Below are positions 1 through 9,249 of a DNA stretch of 45,650 nucleotides, piece by piece. A program made the translations under genes and the position numbers. Positions within the stretch are counted from its first letter, which is position 1. The number at the start of each line of letters is the position of its first letter. The stretch comes from an uncultured Lachnospiraceae bacterium (GTDB lineage: Bacteria; Bacillota; Clostridia; Lachnospirales; Lachnospiraceae). The notes beneath the pieces were generated by a model. It saw nothing but the letters and a program-made list of their open reading frames with translations, was not told the origin of the DNA and ran no database searches. Location of the stretch: NCBI GenBank assembly GCA_910580005.1, contig CAJTXH010000006.1, forward strand, positions 1 through 45,650. The letters are read 5' to 3'.

Positions 1-50
1 GAAAAAAACGTGTCAAAAATCCTCGAATTTAATTGACTGTGAATAGTAAC
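1..50 (+). repeat. Right end of a structured dispersed repeat (copy cut by window edge)
   Basis: These 50 bases match 17515..17563 almost base for base (one substitution and one A-run length difference are visible), ending in the same 14-mer CTGTGAATAGTAAC that closes the complete copy at 17399..17563. The left part of this copy lies outside the window. It sits just downstream of the minus-strand rhomboid-like gene, so it may be transcribed as part of that gene's 3' end. No coding potential is seen. Confidence 0.75.
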
Positions 51-56
51 TATATA

Positions 57-965
57 TTACATAAATTTCTTTACATGCTGGTGCGTAAAAAGATGGTCAG
101 AACAGTATTCATAATTCCCTTCGCACTTTGAACAGAACCTGAAATCCAGGTTTTCATTATCAAATTCTGTCCTGCCGCATACAGCGCAGCGGTGTCTTGG
201 CATACCTGTATTCTGCTGTGTCTGCCGCCTGTAATTCCTGCGCCTGCGGATATCTTTTGGGGAAACCCGCCTGTAATTCCTTGTGGCAAAGAAAAATACC
301 AGGAAATTGGCAAGTGCAACCACTATTGCCACAGCACTGCTTATATACAGTGCCGCATACTCCCTTGGGTAGCCAAAAAATAAAGCTTGTACCCCACGGG
401 AAAGATTACTTGCCACCTGGTAAACCATATAAATCCCGTCAAGGACTGCAAGCCATTTTACTTTTACAGGTATTACAAAGTAAAGCAAAAACTGCATATC
501 TCCGTTTATTACTGCAAATGCAAAAAACATTGACCAGTAAATATACTGGAAACCTGAATAATATACTTCCAGGCGCATTGGTGATAAGTATAATATAAGT
601 GCTGCAACAATATTTAATATATAGCCAGAGAAGAAATACAGGTTAAACCTGAAAGTCCCCCATGCCTGCTCTAAAGACCTTCCAAAAAGAAAAAACAAAT
701 GTACCTGTATTACAAAAAACAGTATGCTGAAAACCATTCCAAGCCCTTTTGAAAACCCATATGGTTCAATAAGGAATGTAAAAAGACGCCATATCTGCCC
801 ATGAAAAACTGCCTGCATATCAAGGCATAAGTACGAATAATATATATTAGGGTTTAACATTCCGATTGCCGCCCCTGCACAATATAGTATAATTACATAT
901 CTTATTAAATCAGGCACAGCATATTTTCCAAACTTTCTTTCCAGTTTATTTATAAACTTGTCCAT
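57..965 (-). CDS. Rhomboid-like membrane protein with C-terminal zinc-binding tail
   Basis: A 302-aa polytopic membrane protein. An upstream ATG at 1106 exists, but the ATG at 965 follows a clear GGGGGA ribosome site at normal spacing, so I start there (MDKFINKL). Several hydrophobic segments follow, with a rhomboid-fold hallmark near the first loop (FHGQIWRLFTF, like the GxxWRxxT motif of rhomboids and derlins). I see neither the GxSG serine motif nor a convincing catalytic histidine, so it is probably a proteolytically inactive pseudo-rhomboid. The C-terminus is a basic stretch followed by CAVCGRTEF...FCSKCEG...CSDH...HQH, a Cys/His cluster likely to bind zinc on the cytosolic side. It ends just before a LysM gene on the same strand, 143 bases upstream. 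Function unknown; membrane scaffold or substrate-binding role is inference. Confidence 0.75.
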   Translation of the reverse strand: MDKFINKLERKFGKYAVPDLIRYVIILYCAGAAIGMLNPNIYYSYLCLDMQAVFHGQIWRLFTFLIEPYGFSKGLGMVFSILFFVIQVHLFFLFGRSLEQAWGTFRFNLYFFSGYILNIVAALILYLSPMRLEVYYSGFQYIYWSMFFAFAVINGDMQFLLYFVIPVKVKWLAVLDGIYMVYQVASNLSRGVQALFFGYPREYAALYISSAVAIVVALANFLVFFFATRNYRRVSPKDIRRRRNYRRQTQQNTGMPRHRCAVCGRTEFDNENLDFRFCSKCEGNYEYCSDHLFTHQHVKKFM

Positions 966-1108
966 AAAAATCCCCCATTTCTGCCAAATCCTGCTTTCCG
1001 TTCCTGCATAAATTTTTTTAATTTGTATGCCATTTTCTGTTGCAAATGGCATACTGGCATAAAACCAGTATGCCATAATTATAGTAATAGCAATAACCTT
1101 TGTCAAAC

Positions 1109-1801
1109 CTAATCTGTACAGTTTTCTAAAATAAAATATGCAACGCCTGGAAGCATATACATTTTATCAGGCTGGTTTTTCTCCCAGAACATCTCTGTAT
1201 TACATTCCGAACGGTCAAGTATATCTTGTAATGTATCGCCAGCCTGTGCAACATATTTTACCCAGCTTCCTTCCTGGTTATCTCCGGACATATTGCCCAT
1301 GCTGTACATGCCACCCCTGGCATTGTCTTGTGTCATATTCCCAGCAGCCATGCCAGTGTTATACTGTACCATGCTGCCATTATCCATGCTGGCACCCATC
1401 ATTCTGCCTGGCATACCCATTTCCATGCCGCCGCTGCCATTATAACGGCGTCTGTCTTCATTGTCATCATCTTTGTCATCATCCTTGTCATCATCATCCT
1501 TGTCATCTTCTTTATCATCATCGTCCTTGTCATCATCGTAACCATCGTCATCATAATCATCCATGCCATTACCTGGCATAACGCCCATGCCGCCGCAGTT
1601 AACACAGTTGCCGCCTCCCTGCTGCCCCGGGCTTCTGACAGGAATACATATTGTATCCCCTGTTTGAAGATTATAGACATCAATATATGGGTTAGCACGT
1701 AATATTATAGCAAGGGGCACATTATACTGCCTGCTTAAACTATACAGGGTTTCACCCTGTTTAACCGTGTGTGTCATGCCATCACAATACTCATAATTCA
1801 T
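1109..1801 (-). CDS. LysM-domain protein with Asp-rich and Met/Gly-rich linker
   Basis: A 230-aa protein starting at an ATG preceded by AGGTAGG. Residues about 10-55 form a classical LysM domain (HTVKQGETLYSLSRQY ... LQTGDTICIPV), expected to bind peptidoglycan or a related glycan. The middle is low complexity: first an Asp/Lys tract of about 35 residues, then a Met/Gly/Asn-rich stretch. Residues about 178-228 look like a second, divergent LysM (YVAQAGDTLQDIL ... MLPGVAYFIL). No signal peptide is visible, which resembles LysM proteins of the spore coat such as SafA more than secreted hydrolases. No catalytic domain is present. A spore-coat or other structural role is inference. It lies immediately upstream of the pseudo-rhomboid gene on the same strand and may be co-transcribed. 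Confidence 0.8.
   Translation of the reverse strand: MNYEYCDGMTHTVKQGETLYSLSRQYNVPLAIILRANPYIDVYNLQTGDTICIPVRSPGQQGGGNCVNCGGMGVMPGNGMDDYDDDGYDDDKDDDDKEDDKDDDDKDDDKDDDNEDRRRYNGSGGMEMGMPGRMMGASMDNGSMVQYNTGMAAGNMTQDNARGGMYSMGNMSGDNQEGSWVKYVAQAGDTLQDILDRSECNTEMFWEKNQPDKMYMLPGVAYFILENCTD
1450..1562 (-). repeat. Trinucleotide-rich microsatellite encoding the Asp/Lys tract
   Basis: On the plus strand this reads as repeated GTCATC/ATCATC units and on the coding strand as runs of GAT/GAC and AAG codons. Near-identical short units (CTTGTCATCATC and variants) recur several times. Slippage here would change the linker length in whole codons without breaking the frame. Confidence 0.7.
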
Positions 1802-2023
1802 AATCCTACCTCATTTCATAAAATGTATGTGCAGGCTGCGTAACACAGGAGTAAATGCAGTCTGTATTACAATATATTCATACAAAATGAATTAGTGCAT
1901 ATTGACAATTTCTCCTTTGCTGGCATGGAAACCCTGCGTCCGTCTGGATACCAAAACTTTTCATCTTGCATTCAGCAAAACTTTGTCATATAATAAGGCA
2001 ATATGAGATTTTGTGGCTAAATC

Positions 2024-2032
2024 TGTTATAAT
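2024..2032 (+). promoter_or_regulatory. Extended -10 promoter for the activase-like gene
   Basis: TGTTATAAT is an extended -10 element (TGnTATAAT) 63 bases before the ATG at 2095. No good -35 hexamer lies 17 bases upstream, which is typical of extended -10 promoters. The gap 1802..2094 holds little else that I recognise; the minus-strand LysM gene must have its promoter in its right-hand part. Confidence 0.5.
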
Positions 2033-2094
2033 TTGCGGACACTGGCAAACCAAAGAATTATTATTTTTTAAACGCCCTTAGAAAGAGGTATACA

Positions 2095-5000
2095 ATGAAA
2101 CCAGATTATAAAACTCTTGGAATCGATATTGGTTCTACTACTGTAAAAATAGCTGTTTTAGATAAAGACTTCAATATTTTATTTTCTGACTACCAGAGGC
2201 ACTTTGCCAATATACAGGAAACTTTGGCGGCAGTTGTGCAAAAAGCATATGACAGCCTTGGGGACATACCACTATCCCCTGTTATTACAGGCTCAGGGGG
2301 GCTTGCCCTTTCAAGGCATCTTGGAATACCTTTTGTACAGGAAGTTGTTGCTGTTGCTACCTCATTAAAAGATTTTGCGCCACAGACTGACGTTGCAATA
2401 GAGCTTGGCGGCGAAGATGCTAAAATTATATATTTTACCGGGGGGATTGACCAGCGCATGAACGGCATATGCGCTGGCGGGACTGGTTCATTTATTGACC
2501 AGATGGCAACCCTTTTAAAAACTGATGCAGAGGGATTAAATGAATATGCCAAAAATTATGAAGCACTCTACCCCATCGCTGCACGCTGTGGGGTTTTTGC
2601 CAAATCTGATATACAGCCCCTTATTAATGAAGGTGCAACTAAAGAGGATTTGTCTGCATCAATATTCCAGGCAGTTGTAAACCAGACAATAAGCGGCCTT
2701 GCCTGTGGCAAGCCTATACGTGGCAATGTAGCATTCCTTGGGGGCCCGCTGCATTTCCTTACAGAGCTTAAACAGGCATTTATACGTACATTAAAACTTA
2801 CAGACAGCCAGGTAATTGCCCCTTCACATTCACACCTTTTTGCAGCAGCAGGTGCAGCAATGAACTCTGATAAAAATGTACAGACAACACTTGGCAGTCT
2901 GTGCGCAAAGCTTTCAGATAAAATAGAAATAGAATTTGAGGTAACAAGGCTTGAACCCCTTTTTAATAATGAGGAAGAATATAAAAAGTTTTTAGACAAA
3001 CATTCTGAAAATAATGTAAAAAAAGGTGATTTTAACCAGTACAGCGGCAAGCTTTTCCTTGGGATTGATGCTGGCTCTACTACTACAAAAGCAGCTGTAA
3101 TTGATGAAGAGGGCAGGCTTCTTTATTCTTTTTACAGCAGTAATAACGGGAGCCCGCTTAAAACTGCATTAAAAGCAGTTAAAGAAATATATTCAGTTAT
3201 GCCTAAAGGTTCTAAAATTGTACGCTCATGCTCTACCGGCTATGGCGAGGCACTGCTTAAATCAGCACTGCTGCTTGATGAGGGGGAGGTTGAAACTGTT
3301 GCACACTATACGGCAGCAGCTTTCTTTGAGCCTGATGTGGACTGCATCCTTGATATTGGCGGACAGGACATGAAATGCATAAAAATTAAAAACCATTCTG
3401 TAGACAAAGTCCAGCTTAATGAAGCCTGCTCCTCTGGCTGTGGCTCATTTATTGAAACATTTGCCAAATCACTTAACTATGATGTGGCGGAGTTTGCAAA
3501 GATTGCACTTTTTGCCCAAAACCCTATTGACCTTGGTTCAAGGTGTACTGTTTTTATGAATTCAAAAGTAAAACAGGCACAAAAGGAAGGTGCAAGTGTC
3601 GCAGATATTTCAGCAGGGCTTGCATACTCGGTTATTAAAAATGCACTTCTTAAAGTAATAAAGCTTACAGACCCTAAAGACCTTGGCAAGAAAGTTGTTG
3701 TACAGGGTGGCACTTTCTATAATGATGCTGTCCTGCGAAGCTTTGAACGCATATCGGGCTGTGAAGCTGTACGCCCTGATATTGCAGGCATTATGGGTGC
3801 ATTTGGTGCTGCCCTGCTTGCAAGGGAACGCTATACAGGACAGGAAAGCACAATGCTTTCTATTAAACAGATTAATGAACTTAAATTTGAAACAAGCATG
3901 TCACGCTGTAAAGGCTGCACAAACCACTGCCTGCTTACTATTAACAGGTTTACAGGCGGAAGGCAGTTTATATCAGGAAACCGCTGTGAACGTGGGCTGG
4001 GCAAAGAAAAGAAAAACCTGAGTATACCAAACCTGTTTGACTATAAACTTAAAAGGGTATTCTCGCACTATACGCCTTTAACCGCTGATAATGCAGTACG
4101 TGGCACTGTTGGTATACCACGTGTGCTTAATATGTATGAAAATTACCCATTCTGGTTTACATTTTTTACGGAACTTGGCTACAGGGTTGTGCTTTCGCCT
4201 GAATCCAGCCGCAAAATTTATGAGCTTGGCATTGAATCCATACCAAGTGAATCAGAATGTTATCCTGCAAAACTTGTACATGGCCATATATCATGGCTTA
4301 TAAAACAAGGCACTAAATATATTTTCTACCCATGCGTGCCTTATGAACGCTGCGAAGCAGAAGGGGCTGGCAACCACTATAACTGCCCTATTGTCACCTC
4401 ATATGGTGAAAATATTAAAAATAATGTTGATGAACTTAAAAACCCAGAAATTATTTACCAGAACCCGTTTGTGTCATTTGAAAATGAAGAAATTGTAACA
4501 AAACGTTTAAGTGCATATTTTGCAGAGGAAAATGGCATACCTGCCGCAGATACAAGGCGTGCATGTTCTGCTGCATGGAAAGAAATGCAGGCTGTACGTG
4601 ATGAAATGAGTGCCAAAGGCTTAGAAACACTTAAATATATGGAAGAACATAACTGCCATGGCATTGTGCTGGCTGGACGCCCTTACCATGCTGACCCTGA
4701 AATCAACCACGGCATTCCAGGGCTTATTACATCATATGGCGTAGCCGTCCTTACAGAAGACAGCATATCAGAGCTTGGCACTGTTGACAGGCCCACTATT
4801 GTAATGGACCAGTGGATGTACCACTCACGCCTTTATAAAGCCGCATCATTCACTGCCACAAGAAAAGACCTTGACTTAATACAGCTTAATTCCTTTGGCT
4901 GTGGGCTTGATGCTGTTACAACAGACCAGGTAAGCGATATACTTACAAAACAGAATAAGATTTATACTGTACTAAAAATAGATGAAGTAAACAACCTTGG

Positions 5001-6315
5001 GGCAGCACGTATCCGCATACGTTCACTGCTTGCCGCCATAGAAGACAGGAAACGTAAAAATATCCTGCCTGCTGTTAAAGATACTTCACACAACAGGGTA
5101 ATATTTACAGAAGAAATGAGGAAAGAATACACTATCCTTACACCACAGATGTCACCAATACATTTTGACATACTTGAACCTGCACTCGCCTCATGCGGCT
5201 ATAACATTGAAGTACTGCCATCAGACAGTTCATGTGTTGACTACGGGCTTAAATATGTAAATAATGATGCCTGCTATCCGTCATTAATTGTCGTAGGCCA
5301 GTTTATGCAGGCACTTATGTCTGGCAAATACGATTTAAATAAAACTGCATTGATAATCACCCAGACTGGCGGTGGATGCCGTGCCACTAATTATATTGGT
5401 TTTATAAGGCGTGCCCTTGAAAATGCAGGCATGGGGCAAATCCCTGTTATATCCATGAGTGCCGGAATTGAGAAAAACCCAGGGTTAAAAATAAACTTGC
5501 AGATGGTACACCATGCACTACAGGCACTTATATATGGTGATGTATTTATGCGTGTATTGTATAAAACCCGTCCTTATGAAAAAGTAAAAGGTTCTGCTAA
5601 TGCACTGCACCAGAAATGGCTTGCTATTGCAAAGCAACAAGTGGCCACTGGCAATAAAAAAGAATTTAAAAATAATATAAGGCAGATTGTAAAAGAATTT
5701 GATGAGCTTGAACTGCTTGACATAAAAAAACCACGTGTCGGCATTGTCGGCGAAATCCTTGTTAAATTCCTTCCGCTTGCCAATAACCACCTTGTAGAGC
5801 TTCTTGAAGCAGAAGGTGCAGAAGCAGTATGCCCTGACCTTGTTGATTTCTTTATGTACAGCCTTTATAACGCAAACTTCAAGGCAGAGTACCTTGGCAA
5901 AAAGAAATCAGGGGCAATGTTAAACAACCTTATTATAAAATATATTGAATACTACCGTAAAACAGCAAGTGAGGCACTCAGGGCAAGCCGCCGTTTTGAG
6001 CCCCCTGTACATGTCTCAAAGCTTGCAGAATATGCAGAGCCTGTTGTTTCATGTGGCAACCAGACAGGTGAAGGCTGGTTTCTTACTGGTGAAATGGTTG
6101 AGCTTATACACTCCGGCGTGCCAAATATTGTATGTGCACAGCCTTTTGGATGCCTCCCTAACCACGTTGTGGGCAAAGGGGTAATAAAAGAACTGCGTAG
6201 CCGGTTTCCTGATTCAAATATAGTTGCTGTAGACTATGACCCAGGCGCAACAGAGGTCAACCAGCTTAACCGCATAAAACTTATGCTTTCTACTGCTGTT
6301 AAGAATTTAAAATGA
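2095..6315 (+). CDS. Fused 2-hydroxyacyl-CoA dehydratase activase / dehydratase-like protein
   Basis: A 1406-aa protein preceded by AAAGAGG. It begins with two tandem BadF/HgdC-type ASKHA ATPase domains: the first has LGIDIGSTTVK (8-18) with Cys126 in GICAGGTGSF and Cys165 in ARCGVF; the second has LGIDAGSTTTK (322-332) with Cys445/Cys449 and Cys484 in SRCTVF. In HgdC such cysteines hold a [4Fe-4S] cluster at the dimer interface. The middle is a DUF2229-like region (VGIPRVLNMYENYPFW), and the C-terminal part resembles the dehydratase subunit family (conserved NNDACYPS and TGGGCRATN). The architecture is widespread in anaerobic Clostridia and usually annotated as acyl-CoA dehydratase activase-related; the substrate is unknown. 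An ATP-driven low-potential electron transfer role is inferred from HgdC. The glycosyltransferase gene follows after 26 bases. Confidence 0.9.
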   Translation: MKPDYKTLGIDIGSTTVKIAVLDKDFNILFSDYQRHFANIQETLAAVVQKAYDSLGDIPLSPVITGSGGLALSRHLGIPFVQEVVAVATSLKDFAPQTDVAIELGGEDAKIIYFTGGIDQRMNGICAGGTGSFIDQMATLLKTDAEGLNEYAKNYEALYPIAARCGVFAKSDIQPLINEGATKEDLSASIFQAVVNQTISGLACGKPIRGNVAFLGGPLHFLTELKQAFIRTLKLTDSQVIAPSHSHLFAAAGAAMNSDKNVQTTLGSLCAKLSDKIEIEFEVTRLEPLFNNEEEYKKFLDKHSENNVKKGDFNQYSGKLFLGIDAGSTTTKAAVIDEEGRLLYSFYSSNNGSPLKTALKAVKEIYSVMPKGSKIVRSCSTGYGEALLKSALLLDEGEVETVAHYTAAAFFEPDVDCILDIGGQDMKCIKIKNHSVDKVQLNEACSSGCGSFIETFAKSLNYDVAEFAKIALFAQNPIDLGSRCTVFMNSKVKQAQKEGASVADISAGLAYSVIKNALLKVIKLTDPKDLGKKVVVQGGTFYNDAVLRSFERISGCEAVRPDIAGIMGAFGAALLARERYTGQESTMLSIKQINELKFETSMSRCKGCTNHCLLTINRFTGGRQFISGNRCERGLGKEKKNLSIPNLFDYKLKRVFSHYTPLTADNAVRGTVGIPRVLNMYENYPFWFTFFTELGYRVVLSPESSRKIYELGIESIPSESECYPAKLVHGHISWLIKQGTKYIFYPCVPYERCEAEGAGNHYNCPIVTSYGENIKNNVDELKNPEIIYQNPFVSFENEEIVTKRLSAYFAEENGIPAADTRRACSAAWKEMQAVRDEMSAKGLETLKYMEEHNCHGIVLAGRPYHADPEINHGIPGLITSYGVAVLTEDSISELGTVDRPTIVMDQWMYHSRLYKAASFTATRKDLDLIQLNSFGCGLDAVTTDQVSDILTKQNKIYTVLKIDEVNNLGAARIRIRSLLAAIEDRKRKNILPAVKDTSHNRVIFTEEMRKEYTILTPQMSPIHFDILEPALASCGYNIEVLPSDSSCVDYGLKYVNNDACYPSLIVVGQFMQALMSGKYDLNKTALIITQTGGGCRATNYIGFIRRALENAGMGQIPVISMSAGIEKNPGLKINLQMVHHALQALIYGDVFMRVLYKTRPYEKVKGSANALHQKWLAIAKQQVATGNKKEFKNNIRQIVKEFDELELLDIKKPRVGIVGEILVKFLPLANNHLVELLEAEGAEAVCPDLVDFFMYSLYNANFKAEYLGKKKSGAMLNNLIIKYIEYYRKTASEALRASRRFEPPVHVSKLAEYAEPVVSCGNQTGEGWFLTGEMVELIHSGVPNIVCAQPFGCLPNHVVGKGVIKELRSRFPDSNIVAVDYDPGATEVNQLNRIKLMLSTAVKNLK

Positions 6316-6341
6316 AAGGCATATAAAATATTTGAAAGTGT

Positions 6342-7502
6342 ATGAGAATTTTAGTATATAAATGGGATATTTTTCCTTATAATGATATTATTAATGAATT
6401 AAAAGAGCAGGGACATTTTACAGATGTCCTTGCTTTTCCTGTAAAAAACCATATACAGGATGCCGCTTTTGAAAATAAACTGGCACAATATCTGGAAAAA
6501 GGCAGTTATAATGCTGTTTTTTCAGTAAATTATTTTACTGTTATTTCAAATATATGCCATAAATATGGCATACCATATATTTCCTGGACATGTGATGCAC
6601 CACTTGCAGGAATGCGCAATCCTTCAATATATAACCCTGAAAATACAATTTATGTGTTTGACTATAAAGAATATGAATATTTTAAAAACATAGGGGCAGG
6701 CACTGTAAAATACCTTCCGCTTGCCGGCGCACCAGGACGGATTGCCAGCCTGTTTGCAGAAAACGGGATAAACATAAATAGCAGGAAATATTCTTATGAT
6801 ATATCATTTGTCGGCAATTTATATGATAAAAACCGATATGATGAAATGGTAAATGCACTTCCGCCATACCTTTGCGGATATATGGATGCTGCAGTTGAAG
6901 CCCAGTTAAACGTTTCAGGCGGCAATATTATTAATATAATGCTTACAGATGATATAATGGAAAATGCTTCCAGATATATGGATTTAAAACAAGGAGACAA
7001 GAACCTGGCAGAATTAAAGCTTTATTTTGCCACAAGTGTACTTTCATATAAAGCTGCAGCAATTATGCGCAGGCAGGCTGTAGATGCGCTTTCAAATGTT
7101 GCAGGAATGCACCTTTTTACAACAAGCAGCACAGATGGTTTATTTAAAACTATTGTCCATCCGCCTGTAAAATACCATAGTGAAATGCCATTAGTCTTTG
7201 CTGCTTCCAAAATAAACCTTAATATGACCACCCCTAACATTGAAAATGGTATTCCTTTACGTGTTTTTGATGTTTTATCTGCTGGCGGCTTTTTAATGAC
7301 TGATTACCGCCCCGGGCTCGAAAAACTTTTTGATATTGGCAAAGACCTTGTAGTTTATGACGGAATTAAAGATTTAACCAATAAAGCACAGTATTATTTA
7401 AAACATGATAAAGAAAGGGAGCTGGTCTCCGCCAGAGGCTTTGACAAGCTCCAGAAACTCCATACATATAAACACCGTATACAGGCTATGTTCAGTCTTT
7501 AA
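6342..7502 (+). CDS. DUF3880/CgeB-type glycosyltransferase
   Basis: A 386-aa soluble protein resembling the CgeB/DUF3880 family of GT-B-like glycosyltransferases. The N-terminal half has the alternating strand/helix pattern beginning MRILVYKWDIFPYNDI and the family-like CDAPLAGMRNPSIYNP; the C-terminal half contains NIENGIPLRVFDVLSAGGFLMTDY, typical of the nucleotide-sugar-binding domain (Glyco_trans_1_2), followed by DIGKDLVVY. The start has only a weak purine stretch upstream, and the gene sits 26 bases behind the activase-like gene, so it is probably translated from the same mRNA. Its last 11 bases overlap the tail of the convergent CPBP gene. In Bacillus CgeB acts late in spore maturation; acceptor and donor here are unknown. 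Confidence 0.75.
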   Translation: MRILVYKWDIFPYNDIINELKEQGHFTDVLAFPVKNHIQDAAFENKLAQYLEKGSYNAVFSVNYFTVISNICHKYGIPYISWTCDAPLAGMRNPSIYNPENTIYVFDYKEYEYFKNIGAGTVKYLPLAGAPGRIASLFAENGININSRKYSYDISFVGNLYDKNRYDEMVNALPPYLCGYMDAAVEAQLNVSGGNIINIMLTDDIMENASRYMDLKQGDKNLAELKLYFATSVLSYKAAAIMRRQAVDALSNVAGMHLFTTSSTDGLFKTIVHPPVKYHSEMPLVFAASKINLNMTTPNIENGIPLRVFDVLSAGGFLMTDYRPGLEKLFDIGKDLVVYDGIKDLTNKAQYYLKHDKERELVSARGFDKLQKLHTYKHRIQAMFSL

Positions 7503-8649
7503 AATAATCCTGGTTAAATGTTGTTTTTTGTACATTGCTATCCACATCTGTGCCTGTTTCCTGCCCTGTACTGTTTATATTAGCATTACTTTTAATGACA
7601 TCACTGTCAACAACTTTTGCTTCCTTATCTATAATAATGCTGCCATTATCATTATCTGCCATACTGTTTTCGTAAGTATGCTGCATTTCCTGCAAATCAA
7701 TTATATTTCCTTTTTTATAAAGATGGTATGAAAGCAGCATAATACCTGCAATAAATATAAATGATACTGCAAGCCCTCCTTCCATTCCAAAACTTCCTCC
7801 ATTTATTATTTCCATCCCATCTGTATAAGAAGTTGATAAAATGGAGTTAGAAACCTTCATGCCGCTTACCTGTACACCATATATATTTCCTTGTGCAAAA
7901 TTCCATATACTATGGAAAGCCCCTGCTATCCATATATTCCCAAAATCAAGAAAGAGAAGTGAGGCAAGCACACCAAACAGGAACAAGTTTATATATGCAA
8001 GAAGGGAAAGCCCGCTGTTGCCTGAATGCAGAAATGCAAAAAACAGTGAACTGGCAGCAATAGCAAGTGTAACATGATACCTTCTTGACAATGACACCAT
8101 AAGGTAGCCCCGGCATAGTACTTCCTCAGCCATTCCCTGTAAAAGATACCCCAGGAAATATCCAATTATATATAATGGCATAATATTCTGCGAAATTCCA
8201 TCACATTTTACACTTCCTGTAATAACACATATAAAATATACTGCTGAAAATGCTGCTGCACCTGCTGCAAGACCGCCAATATACTGCTTAACCATTCCCT
8301 TTTTTATAAATCCAAGTGTAGACAGCTTCCTTCTTTCAAAAACCTTGCAATACAGCATTACTATAAGGGTAAGCATTATTTCTGCAAAAAGCATTACAAT
8401 CATAATCCATTCAGGCATGTCAGACAGCACAGACATCATTTTCTGCCTGTCAATTCTTCCTGAAAGAATCATTGACATATAATTTTTATTACTAAAAAGA
8501 TATGCCATCATTGCAGGAATCTGTATAAACCCCATTGCTATTGAAGCAATTAAAAACAAAAGGACGGCAATACATATCTCAACCAGTATATTGTGCCCTT
8601 TCTGGGATGCTGCCTCTTTCATAAACAGCGTTTTCTTAATATCTTTCAT
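7492..8649 (-). CDS. CPBP family intramembrane glutamic protease
   Basis: A 385-aa polytopic membrane protein of the CPBP (Abi/CAAX protease) family. The ATG at 8649 is chosen over one at 8697 because GGAGGA stands just upstream. With that numbering the three family motifs are visible: EE-x3-R at E175/E176/R180 (AEEVLCRGY), FxxxH at F204-H208 (FFAFLHSG) and HxxxN at H246-N250 (FHSIWN). The last 60 or so residues are hydrophilic and Asn/Asp-rich without a recognisable domain. Family members process prenylated proteins in eukaryotes or act in bacteriocin maturation or immunity in bacteria; no bacteriocin gene is seen next to it. It stands alone on its strand and overlaps the glycosyltransferase by 11 bases tail to tail. 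Confidence 0.9.
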   Translation of the reverse strand: MKDIKKTLFMKEAASQKGHNILVEICIAVLLFLIASIAMGFIQIPAMMAYLFSNKNYMSMILSGRIDRQKMMSVLSDMPEWIMIVMLFAEIMLTLIVMLYCKVFERRKLSTLGFIKKGMVKQYIGGLAAGAAAFSAVYFICVITGSVKCDGISQNIMPLYIIGYFLGYLLQGMAEEVLCRGYLMVSLSRRYHVTLAIAASSLFFAFLHSGNSGLSLLAYINLFLFGVLASLLFLDFGNIWIAGAFHSIWNFAQGNIYGVQVSGMKVSNSILSTSYTDGMEIINGGSFGMEGGLAVSFIFIAGIMLLSYHLYKKGNIIDLQEMQHTYENSMADNDNGSIIIDKEAKVVDSDVIKSNANINSTGQETGTDVDSNVQKTTFNQDYFKD

Positions 8650-8807
8650 ATAAATCCTCCAATTATATTTAGTATTTCCAGGATACTGCTGGCACATGTC
8701 TTTAATCTTGCATCTGTATTTTAACTTGCTGCAAAGACATATACCATATGGAAATTATCACCCAAATATAATAGCACATATTATGGAAAATTTCACCTAA
8801 ATATTTA

Positions 8808-8981
8808 TTATTCTTCTTCACCGCGCCTGCCTGCCACATACTTATATCTTGCCCTTATCCGCTCAACTTGCCCATAACTATACTCTTCCCCCAGTTTGTC
8901 TGCAAAATCTTTATGTGATTTCCCCTGCCATCCTTCTTCAAGCAGCCTGGCAACTATCTTATCAACATCGCTTTTCTGCAT
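8808..8981 (-). CDS. Small basic protein, unknown (57 aa)
   Basis: A 57-aa reading frame starting MQKSDVDKIVARLLEEG at an ATG with GGAGG six bases upstream; the frame also opens at a TTG 15 bases earlier, which lacks its own ribosome site. The sequence is predicted helical and charged, with a basic tail (RIRARYKYVAGRRG). The helix-turn-helix-like spacing (SHKDFADKLGEEYSYGQVER) suggests nucleic-acid binding, but I recognise no family. It is transcribed away from the XRE gene across a tandem-repeat region, so the two could be a divergent regulatory pair. Confidence 0.55.
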   Translation of the reverse strand: MQKSDVDKIVARLLEEGWQGKSHKDFADKLGEEYSYGQVERIRARYKYVAGRRGEEE

Positions 8982-8997
8982 AAGCAGCCTCCACAAT

Positions 8998-9041
8998 ATT
9001 ATTCTAAATAAACTTATTATTCTAAATAAACTTATTATTTT
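8998..9041 (+). repeat. Tandem 18-bp repeat in a divergent promoter region
   Basis: The unit ATTATTCTAAATAAACTT occurs at 8998..9015 and again without change at 9016..9033, followed by a partial third unit ATTATTTT. It lies directly upstream of the 57-aa gene's start and about 210 bases upstream of the XRE gene. The rest of 9042..9249 is very AT-rich with no further recognisable signal. Confidence 0.8.
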
Positions 9042-9249
9042 AATCTCTAATAATTATTATTCCTGGGTTTTACATATTTTTGTTAATATTTTTCATAAAT
9101 TTACAAAAAATAATACCATACTTGTATTATAAAAGCAATATATCCTTATTACTTTATTCATATTTTAAAATATAATTGTTATCTTATAAATCAGAATATT
9201 TAACTAGAACTTTTACTTATAATAAAGATATTTTCTTTTGGAGGAATTA

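Noticed and set aside
1138..1702. Plus-strand open frames rich in His/Cys or Ile/Val opposite the LysM gene
   Set aside because: They are the mirror of the Asp/Lys codon tract; no ribosome site and extreme composition.
8998..9041. Short CRISPR-like array
   Set aside because: Units are directly adjacent without spacers and there are only two complete copies; no cas genes.
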